Shown here piece by piece: positions 34,601 through 46,600 of a DNA stretch of 64,000 nt. The stretch spans positions 20,214,524 through 20,278,523 of the forward strand of contig NC_134845.1 in the NCBI RefSeq assembly GCF_965363235.1. The letters are read 5' to 3'. The stretch is from Mytilus galloprovincialis (Eukaryota > Mollusca > Bivalvia > Mytilida > Mytilidae). Within the stretch, counting starts at the first letter, position 1. Every line of letters starts with the position of its first letter. The notes beneath the pieces are model-generated. The model searched no databases, was not told the DNA's origin, and worked only from the letters and a program-made list of their open reading frames with translations. The position numbers were made by a program, and so were the translations under genes.

Positions 34601-37600
34601 AAATTATAATATTTGTGGCTCAATTTGCTTCCATTTCTCCCTCTTTTCTACGACGTAATATAACACAGACAATATATATCAGAATATTGTGTTCCATGAA
34701 GAGAAATGCAGTTTTAAACCATAACTACGTATGCAATTCAAATGTCAATAGCAGAACCGGACAATCATTTAAATCCAATATGAACAAGATAATCGCTTTA
34801 ATATTAAAACTGTGTTGTGTTGAATTGTAAAAATTGATAATCTCAACAGTAGTTATCAGTGTCACTTTTGTCACTCTTTTATCTTTCATTGATCTTGTTT
34901 AATATTTTTAATATAATTTCAAATTTTAAAACTTTATTATTTAGTTCAGTAAAATGAATGAAATTAAATTAATTCGTACATTACATTGATAATTGTAAAC
35001 TGCAAAAGATCTGATTTTTATTTTATTTTTTATCTTTTTTCAAATGGACTTTACAACGATTTTGCATCACAAGAATCGTTTTTGCATGTTGGCCGTCTTA
35101 CCTGAATAGCCATTAATTTAGGCTTATCCCCTCTACATACAGCTTGTAATTTTCTACCTTGACTATCACAATCATCCACGAAATTTCCCAGTAAACCATC
35201 ATACATTTTGCACTGTATAACCAATCGTGTGTCAGTAGGTTTTCCTGTGTAAAATAAAATGACAATTCCGTCTTCTCGCAAACTGTATGATTTCAAAGAT
35301 TTTCATGACGCGTGGTCTTCATCAAAAGACAAAATTTAAATGTTATCTAAGCAGGTATGAGTATTTGTTAGGCTAAATGACCTTTTGGGACAAGTTACAA
35401 GCCTGTTCTATAGTGCTATATACTGGCTGTTTCTGTCATTGACCTGTGATAGATTTGAGGTTTTCTGTTTTTGATCCGAGACTCGGAGAGTCGTTGCCTA
35501 TGACAGCAGATCCAAAATGTATTTCATGCTCGAAACTATTCTCCATTGTCTTCTACCGGTTTCACTAGTACTGTTTCACAGATATTAATGGATATGGTTA
35601 CTAGTGTTGTCTCTTTTTGAGACCAATAGACCTATAAAAGTTGCATCAAAAATCTATCTTCCTCTCTCGTTTTGTCTTCCTTGCCTGCCAGTTTTGTTTA
35701 TCTCAATGATTTAAAATGTGACGTTTTCAAAACAATGCCTTTCTATTAAAAGATGTCCTTTGATTGGGCATATTCTTTCTTTTGTATAAAATGACCGATG
35801 GTTATTCAGTCCGAAGTTGCATGGTGTTTCTTTTTCACCAAAATATTGCAATTTGCTAGTGCCACACGTTAGAACAGAAATACAATTTAGCGTTTGCATT
35901 TGGATGATATAAAAATGTTGAATTTATTTTGTCTGACTGTACTAACGAATTGGGTTTTAATGTTGGCGTGTTTGCAGCATTTACAATTGCCTCTTTTGTA
36001 TGATTTATAACCTCCTATTGTCGATGTATCCTGTTTAGATACCTTGATGTAACTTGAAAATCTTTGAGTTGGTCTGCGGTAAGCCATAACGGAAAGGTGG
36101 TGGAAAAATCTCTTTTAAAGAAGGGTAATTTTCAGTAAGATATGGGTCGTCATAGAAATAATAATTTTGACAAGAACGTATTAAAAGACACTAAGTAGTG
36201 ATTTGAGAGTACACGCAGTTACTGACAGCTACATTTAGTTCAAAGTGAATGACAAGAAATAAAATAACATGTTTCTAATAACAACAGAACGACAGGAAAT
36301 GAAGTGTCGTATTCCTTACTTGGTACATAAACTGCTGACGACACGGTTAATTGAATATGGTTTTATAGCTAGTTGAATCTCCCTCTTGTGAAACAGTTGG
36401 AAACAGTTTTTTTTTGTCTATTTTGACGACAAAATTGTGTTAGCAACCCAAAACGACATAATTGGTTAAGCCAACTTCACTTATACGGATTTTGTTTAAA
36501 GTGTTGAAGAACGCCAACTTGTGATTGGTCAATCGAAAACATCCATGAATACATCGCTCGTTTCCGTAAATTACTCGGATAAACTTGCAACAACTCGCAG
36601 GCATCGTATATCTATATACAAATGTTAATGCTAAAAATCTTATTGTGATAATAAGTAATTTTTACCTGTATCTGTTGTTAAATATATTTTTCTTGCTATA
36701 CCAAGCCAATGCCAAAAGGTCGTCTTTTCTTTCACGTTAGATCCATTGATCTTGTTACCTGCGTCTGCTTCACTAGTAATGTTTCCAAACAAGTAAGATC
36801 CATTTCTCTTGCATGCTTTAAGGGCATTTTCCCAGTTTGTATAGTCATTCATTTTAAACAGTTCGTCTTTATTATCTGTGACAGACATAAGTCATTGGTG
36901 ATCATGTGTTGGCCAAAAACAAATATATATTTATAACAAAAAACATTTGTTTATTTTTCATGGCAGAAGCTAAAGCATTGTCGAGTGATACAAACAAAGA
37001 AACTTACCAGGTGCATACCATTTGGGTAAAAACATGACGTAAATTTCATCAAAATCTAACATGAATATAAAAAATAACAGGATTAATTAGAACCATTATT
37101 TGCCCCTGTAAATGCAAAATAGTTCAGTTTCTCAATCTTTTCAAAATCATTTTAGTTATGTCAATAATTGAACAATAATAAATCATTTTGAATGTCGAAC
37201 GTAAACTTCACGTTTGATATCATTGGGACGCCATCAACATTGTGATACACATTATAAAGATAAAAGGTTAAAAGGCTTTTTATTGATGCTACTTAAACCA
37301 TCTCCTTTAAACATCTCAAACATATTCAGATATTTTGGGAGTGTAAATAAACTCATCATAAATACCAGGATTGAAATTTATTATTTTCGCCAGATGCACG
37401 CTTCGTCTGATGTGACTCTTCTTAATTTCAAAATTATTAAGTTTGAAATCTATTATTGTTTTTCTTCCATTTAAGATTAATTTCTACGTGTACAGGATTA
37501 AATTCAGATATATATTGCAGACGTTGAGGTAAAAATGAAATTCAGAATGGAAAACAGTCCAAAGGCAATGATTGGTCTTTAAAACAACAAGAAAATACCG

Positions 37601-40600
37601 CACCCGGATTCGGGATTTAGCTGAATCTGAATATAATAAAATTAACGGTACTACTTTTCTTGCATCAGATGCGCATTCCGACAATACATGTCTCTTCAGT
37701 GATGCTCGTGGCCAAAATATTTAAAATCCAAAGCTTATATAAAAGATGAAGAGCGATAATCCAAAAGGTCCAAAAAGTATAGCCAAATCCGTGAAAGGAA
37801 TCAGAGCTTTGCATGAGGGAGATACATTCCTTAATTTATAATAATTTCTATCATTTTGTAACAGTAAATTTTAATAACACAAAAAATCCGTATTTTCATG
37901 CCAGTACCGAAGTACTGGCTACTGGGGTGGTGATACCCTCGGGGACTAATAGTCCACCAGCAGAGGCATCGACCCAGTGGTAGTAATAAAATTAACGGTA
38001 CTAATTTTCTTGCACCAGAAGCGCATTCCGACAATACATGTCTCTTCAGTGATGCTCGTGGCCAAAATATTTGAAATCCAAAGCTTATATAAAAGATGAA
38101 GAGCGATAATCCAAAAGGTCCAAAAAGTATAGCCAAATCCGTGAAAGGAATCAGAGCTTTGCATGAGGGAGATACATTCCTTAATTTATATATATATGAA
38201 TGTATTGGTAGTGTAAGTGACAATATTAAAGATTTTGAACTGATGCAATATTGGACAAAATACATACCACTTCTTTGGCATAGTCCTCTACTTGCTGATG
38301 CACAGGAATCAGGTCGAAAATAGTATGTATCAAGGAAGTCGGTACTATAGAGGGACAGACATAATTTCTTTACATCATATTTATCTGAAATAAACAAAGT
38401 CTGAAGTAAATGCTTGACACACGTACGGTTATTATTAGGTTTATTGATAAATAGGTATTGTTTTATACATTCTATGTATCTTTTGGTATGACAGATGAAA
38501 TTTGAACCATGTTTACCCTCCTGTCGGTATATTCCGCCCTTGAAATACAACAGTAAATACCATAGCTGGTAACGTAAGTATGTGTTTGCTTTTAAACAAC
38601 AGAGTCACAGTTCAACATGTTCAACGTTTTCATCGCTATATTTTCGTAAGATCTTTAACATTGTTTTAGTCGATCGTGCATCTCTGACAAAATCATTTGT
38701 TTATAATTTATTGTCACTAGTAACTATATAACGAATATCACTAAATTGATTCTCAGCTGACTTCCACAAATTGTTTGAGTTAAGCGTAATACAAACGGAT
38801 TCCAGTTTAGAATATCCGTTCATACGGTCTTCAACAACAACAATAAAAAGTCTTTACAATATGCTTAGTCCCCAAATCCATTATATTATTGTTTTTGGTA
38901 AATACCAAGCAGAAGGATTGAGTTGAAATACTTTGTGAGAAATAATGGGCTTGAAAAGACATGTAAGGTTTCATTTTTTTTTAAATATCACGTTTCATCA
39001 AGTTATGGATAAGCAAATGTGTTCGGTTGTTTTGGGATCTCAATAGGATCAAACAGTTTCAGTGTGTATATTTTCTAAATGCTTTATATTCATCTCTTTT
39101 CTTTTAACAATGATGTGATTTATAATCAAAATAAATAAAGTGATTCTTTTCATTTTTAATTGTCCATTATAGCTTAAGTTTAATCATACTTGCCACTAAG
39201 ACTAATTTTCCCTTTTTTGTGGAGATATTTCTTTGCACCATATCTCACTGTGTTTATATTTCACAAGTCTATTCTGTTGTCACGACCGACACTCGGCTAA
39301 CCGAGAGATTGGTCGGTTAATCTATATTGAGTATGCGGCTATATCGGCGGTTGGTCTGTTAATCGGGTTGTCTAAAGTCTGTTAATCAGGTGTTATCGAG
39401 AAAATCATTGAAAGTTTAGCATGTTTCATTGTAAAACGTTTTAAATATATCTTTATTATAAATATCATTCATGTCTAACAAAACAATTCAATATACTGAA
39501 TCCAGTGGTGTAATTATTATTTTTCTAGCTTCGATGTACGATCTAAAATGAAAAGGCGGGTTACTCATCAATAAATTTATACACATTTTACACACACTAA
39601 ATGAACACAAAATGACACGTTGGTTGATTTTACTTGCATGCAATATTTTGAACATCCAAAACAGACAGGCATTATGTTTGTTAACCATATTGATATCTTT
39701 GTGTGAAAAATCTACCTGAAAATCTGTATTTTGGTGACATAAATCAATCTTTTTTTAAAACCTGGTCTGTTAATGGGTCGGATGAATAAAACCCGGTCTG
39801 TTAATTGGTTAAGAGTTATGAATGGCAATAAAAATATAATGTTATTGCTATATGGGGTGTTATCGGATCAAATTGGTAGGCTCAAGACGAGCAGCTAAAA
39901 TATACGGAAACAACACATGAGCAATGAAACATAAAATATATGATAGCAACACATGAACAATTAACAATTTAGACAATTGAAATTGAAAATTGATAAAAAT
40001 GGTTTCAAAAAGTGTTATTTTAAAGTAATATTAATTTCTTTCAAGAATGGTAGCATATATCGTATGGATTCTGTTTACATAATGAATGACACCAATTTCT
40101 CATCTTCATTGGTAACCAGTATATAAATCAGAGATAAACGTCGTAATGTAACTAAACATCAGTAAGTAAAATATATTGGGATGCTAAAATATAAAGAATA
40201 GAGCATTTCCCGTGCCTCAGGGAGATATGAAGATTCGTTCAATGACACGTGGGATAGTCTCAACAAATCAGATATTGATTAAACTATCAATGTGTATAAA
40301 CAGTGGAATAATATACAATTATAGCCTTTGTTTGTATGAGGGCAATACAAGAATATATTGACCTGAAAGAAGTATATTAACTGAGGACGAAGTCCTAGGT
40401 CGAAATACTTTTTTGGGTCGATATATCCTTATCAACCTCATACATAGGCTATACTTGTTATATTATTAAATTTCCAACCATATTTGTATCAAAATCGTCA
40501 TTTGATTTTGTTTGAATTTTATAGATATCATATTGTCTCCTATACATTAACGACATATAAATAAACCGTGCAATATGCTTTTTGCTGTGCAATATGCATT

Positions 40601-43600
40601 TTGCTATCCGCCGTTTTTGATCACTTTCGATAATATAGTTCAACATGTGACTATCCCTGAACGAATCAAATAAGTTAAAATATACGAATTAATAATACTG
40701 AGTAAGATAAATAAAATGTAGAGAAAAGTGACTTTACAATTTAAAGAATACAGAAATAAACACCACCCTCAATCCTGACCTTCATGGTATACACGAGAAT
40801 CTGGATGGAGACGCAGAATATAGAATAGTAGATAAGGACAGTCGAGATTGATGCATTGCTAAAAAAGAGAGAAAAAATAATAATTGTTTAAGAATACAGA
40901 CATGAAACACCCCTGGGTGTTGAAACAGTAACGGATTGCGATTTACTCATATTGGTCATGAATGCTAAAAGTTTAAATGCGGACAACTGCAGTTCTCCTC
41001 TGCACTTATGTAAAAAGGAACTAAACGGAATAAAATAAATTAAATCTTTAGTAAAAAAAATGTAGCTGCATTTGCTCCTTTCCATTTACTTCTTTAGAAT
41101 GATTTGAAAACAACATATAATTAAGAAATAGAAGAAAAGAACCAATTGGATGATGCTGACGAATTAGGGGTTAACGTCCAGTGACAAATAACATGTGCAT
41201 ATGAGAACGACAACACGTTATATGTACCCCTCTGTTGTATTAGAAACACACTTTCAGTCGGATTTGATAACGTGCTACTTTGAACAGATTCAAAAATTAA
41301 GGCTGATTGAAAACGTTGATATTAAATTCATGCATATTCCAGCGGTCAATCCATATCATGCTATATTGAAGTGACACACCCTTCAATAAAATGCAAAGAA
41401 AGTCAAAATAAAAATGCTCTTACTAGAACGATACTGTTGCACCTTATTATTTTTTTTTACTCAAGAACATCTCATTCTTTACTTTTTCAATGGCAAAATA
41501 TAAATGTAGCAAAACTATTGCAGTGGCTAAATAACTCTTAACTAACACAATTTCAATTGTCCAACCCATTAATAGACTTTATTCCCATAATTTCCACTAA
41601 AACTTGGTATTATTCACGTTATAATACAATTATGAAATATTTACTAATGTCATTTATGTTTTTAGAACCAAAGTACTATTTTGTGTCCTTTAAATGATAT
41701 CTAAAATTGTTTGTTTCGCCTTTTATTAAAAAATTGCTATGCGTATAAGCATTAATTATACATACTTGCGCGACGCCTTTTAGTGTTACTGAAAACTGCG
41801 CAGACTATGAAATGTGTTTACAGGTGGAAAATATTCTATGATAGATATCATTTTGTCAGACACTTTTCTTTTTTTGATTTGGTTCTTATAATATGCCAAA
41901 AATTTGTATATTTAATAGAGTTTTACATAAAATTGTGCGTTTTACTCTTAACAGACGTATAACCAACCCGATTAACAGACCATTTGCACATATAGCCGCA
42001 TACTCAATATAGATTAACCGACCAATCTCTCGGTTAGCCGAGTGTCGGCCGTGGTTGTGACGTTTTTTATTTTAACTAACGTTATCTATGTATTACTGGT
42101 AAATTATCAAGACAGGGATTTCGGTACCACACATTACTTAAAATCGTTTCTAAATTCTCCCATACATACAAAAAGATTTGGTTTTGAAGTTTGGTTGTAT
42201 CTGTAGAAAACTTATTTTAAAGGAGAAAGCACATCCTCATTATTTCGGAAATGATGTTTACAGTGTCCGGAAATTTAGAAACGATCCTGGTAAACTTATG
42301 ACCCATTAGATAAACTTATTCTAATAGGTTACCAATTCAACACTGTAATTAGATCATTAAATATTGTTTATATTCATGGTATTGATATTGATTTTGTTAT
42401 CAGTAAATTGAAAGCAAACTAAATAGTATTGTTTAGTTTAGTTCATTAAAGAAAATGCAGAAGACTGCGAAACTGGAATATATTATACACAATATTAATT
42501 ACAACATAGTTCATAATATAAACATTATACATTGTTGGATTATACATCCTCAGAAATAAGTCTTTGTTTATAACAGTTTTAAATTAGACAAGCATCTTTT
42601 CTACCTTAATTAAAAAATGACAGCTTAGACAGCACATTACTATAACAATATTGAAGCATGTCTAGTACTTTTTTTTACATTTGGATATTTTAAATAATAT
42701 GGAGGTATGAACTTCCCCCTGAAATCCTTAACTTCATAATTGATTCATTCACATATATAGATGTATACATCCCCCAAACCAGCTTTACAAATTGGACAAA
42801 TTCTCTCATTTCGCGGTACATTTCTCCATCTTCCTGTTTCGATGGGAAACTTTGTATTACATACCCTTAATTTACATATATTTACTCTTTATCCCCGCCT
42901 TAAATTTAACAGATATTGTTATATACATATTCACATTCATGGATCTTCAATCTGTCGATAACTGTATCTTTGCATTGCGTAAGGTCTTTTTTTTCTCTGA
43001 CTGTTTATGACGTCTTTACATTAAATCCATTGGATAATGGATGTGTACTGATTGATAATTCAGTCTTAGATACATGATTTTTTTATAAGTTGTTAGTGGC
43101 TTTGAACTAGCTGTCAGTTACTGCAAATACTCACATATCTGTACGTAATTCAGTTGTTGTCGTTTGTTTATATTTGTTACATATTTGTTTTCGTTAACTT
43201 TTTATACATAGATTAAACGTTAGTTTTCTAGTTTGAATTGTTTTACATTGTCATTTCGGGGCCTTTTATTGCTGAGTATGCGGTATGTACTTTGCTTATT
43301 ATCGAAGGCCGTATGGTGACCTATAGTTGGTTATTTCTGCGTCATTTGGTCTCGTGTGGAGAGTTTTCTCATTGGCAATCATACCACATCTTCTTTTTTA
43401 TATTGTAGAAAATCCTTTATACCTATACCGTTCATACTTACCACTCATTGTCATCGTGTTCGGCGATGTTGTATAAACATTGAATATGTTTTGATCACTG
43501 CTACTTCCACAATCATTAGGGCACGACTCATGACATTTACCATCACACGTCTGTGATGATAGGCCATTTCTTTCCGGGATTTTACCCAAACACAAACACT

Positions 43601-46600
43601 TGTTAGTCTACAAAAATAGAGGGCATGTTATTTGGTTTTTGATGAAGAGTTATTTGGCAATCATACCACATCTTCTTGTGATACAGATACAACCTGTACC
43701 TGTGTGCATAGACCTTTATCTAAATGACGTGGTTTTCAGTTTTCAGTCCCTCATATATTTTAATGAACAGTTTGGTTAAGATAAAATTTATACATGATGT
43801 TGATAATGTATAATATGTTATACTTACACTTAAGGAGGTAGACCTAGATACAGGGAAATAACTCTTAAAATCATCAGTTCGTTTGTGTCAACCATTTTAA
43901 TAAATACATTATAAGCTTCTATTTTACTTCTAATTTGTTCCAGGCACATGCTTAAAATACATTGACGAAACCTGACTATTACAAAACCATAACTGTTTTA
44001 ATGAGTTATCTTTCTAAACAAAGGTTTGCCCATAAAGAGGATCAATCAAACATAATAAAGTTTATCTTGAAGTTCATTGCATATACATGATATAAGTAAT
44101 GAAAACAATTACCTTAATTGAAAATGCAAAAACGTTGACCGGCAAACAAAGTTCCTGACATATTCCTAAAGAAGGTGTCGATAAAGAGAGCGTACGCTGT
44201 ACGTCTGTATTCTCGCTCAAGTAATTCCAACTGTAGCACCCTTTTACACAAAAAAGGAAAAATATTTCCTATTATGTTACTATTAAACGAACTGATTTCA
44301 GTTAATTGTCATTGCAGAAATAATGCGGCATGAAAGTCATAGAATTTTTGAATTTTGTTCATGGCGCGGGCCATTATATTTGAAACATTATCCCGAGCGT
44401 TAGTGATATATATAAATGATTTCAAAATTAAGGCTATAAATAAGAAGAGTTTGTATGAGAACCAATGGGATAATTCTCCATCCAAAAATAGGCTTTTGAA
44501 TAGGAATAACAGTTCTGCCTTTTCTTCTTTTTTCAATTTCAATTTGAACACAGCAAAATCCACATAGTTTGCATTACATGTGGATCTACGAGGGAGATAA
44601 ATAGTAACAGCCATTTATATATTCATCTTTAGTAAATACTTAGTATCGAAATATCTAGAAATTTATCAATCAATTGTTTACAGAGCGAAAGAAGCATGTC
44701 ATCAAAGAATTGCAATAAGTATACTTTTTAACGATACTATTTATTGAATTAGGAACATTGTTTTGAAAACAAACGATATATTACTTGTGAAAGTGTGTTT
44801 AGAATGAAACAGATCGTAGGTTTTTTTGTTCTGAAGTATTTTAAAAGTTTTCATACCAGCCTTGATACATTAACATATGATATGGGTTGTTGTGGATATT
44901 ACAGTAGGGTATCGTGGTGTACATCCTTTGTTAAGCCTTTTGTGCCTATCAATACTTTTATATAATAAAGTCATTATTTTGTACATGAATCGGGCCGTTA
45001 GTTTTCTTGTTTCAATCGTTCAATGTTTGTCATTTGGTGCCTTTCAAAGCTGACTATGCGGTATGGGTTTTACTCATTGTAGAAGTTCATGTGAGGACCA
45101 AGAGTTGGTTATGTCTGTGCCATTTTGTATATTTATTGTGGAGAGATGTAACATTGGCATACTATATCTCTAATTATATTAAAATAAAAGTGATTTTTCT
45201 TATTATGATTGCTGAAATTCTTTGTTTGTTTTCCTCGGAGTTCGAAATTTTTTGTTATTTTACTTTTCACTTATACGAAAATATATCAAAATATCGGTAT
45301 CATTATTACATGTACCTATAATATGCATCCAGGATGACAGCCGTTTGTATTCTCCTGTCCAGTACTCCCCACGGGCATGTTGTGAATGTCCTTGTACTAA
45401 GGAACTGTTACTATCGCTACAGTACAATAGTGCCTCATTCCATGTGAGCGTAGAGTTTGATGTCCATTCACTTTCACCTTTTGGTAAACAATAATAAAAA
45501 TGCTACCATTATTTATCATTTTGTACTTAAAGACAAGACGTTTCTTACGGCGTTTATATATCTTAACAAAAACGCAATATGTTCACACATCACGCTACAA
45601 GTGGCTGATAGTAGTTGTACAACAATAAATGAATATTCTTTCGGCGCATCCGGTCTCGTCTCTTTTAGAGTTCATACGATCATCCTCTTTCTTGTTTGTA
45701 GCCTTTGTCTGCACCTCTTTCATCAATTTAGCCGATTCAAACATCATTAAACTACTGTTGTCTAATTGATTTTACCAATAAAGAATTTCGATTTGGCTAA
45801 ATAACAGATACCGATACTTTTCATTTACGCAGTGTTATACTTTTGAAGGTATTGTTTTAGAAGAACCTTATTATCTTATTCATTCGGAATTTTGTTTGTG
45901 TGTCTATTGTCTAGTTTTTCTCGTTTAATCATTGCATTTTAGAAATTTCTCTATTACTGTGGATCTATTACCAATGTGCATGGATAAGGAAAACTTTCAA
46001 GTTCATTGATATTTAATTTCCTTATTTTGCCAAATAGTTATCAAAGGTACCAGGGTTATAATTTTATACCGCAGACGCGCGTTTCGCCTACATAAGACTC
46101 ACCAGTGACGCTCAGATCAAAATAGTTAAAAGCTAAACAAGTACAAAGTTTAAGAGCATTTAAGACCCCAAATTCACAAAAGTTGTGCCAAATACGGCTA
46201 ATGTAATTTATTCCTTGGATAAGAAAATCCTTAGTTTTTTTTTTTATTAATTCAGAGTTTTGTAAACAGGGAATTTATAAAATGACCATATAATTGATAT
46301 TCATGTCAACACTGAAGTGCTCAAATCTGTATATACGTCTATAGGTTATTTGTCGTTCGTCAAACTTTAAATAGCGTGGATCACCTTTACCCATGAAATA
46401 TCCAACGAATCATAATTAATTGTCAGTATATGTTTTATCGATGTTAAATAAAGTATGATAAAATGTGCCTGACATAGTGATGGTCGTGTCACTAATATTG
46501 ATGATAAATTGTATTCTGAAATGTCACATTAAGGCGGAGGGATTGTTGTTATAACATAAATTTAATTTTTGAATTTTACTCACCTTCTTTGATAATCATA

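Noticed and set aside
34741-34900. Membrane exon for module 1 of gene A between 34.7 and 34.9 kb
   Set aside because: Hydrophobic stretches exist in several frames, but none has the phase, length or flanking motifs of the membrane exons at 19.2 and 57.8 kb.
37831-38550. 239-codon minus-strand open frame, the longest in the window
   Set aside because: It runs through a young dimeric repeat and both borders of exon 5. Only 38268-38384 matches the paralogous exons, so the long frame is chance read-through.
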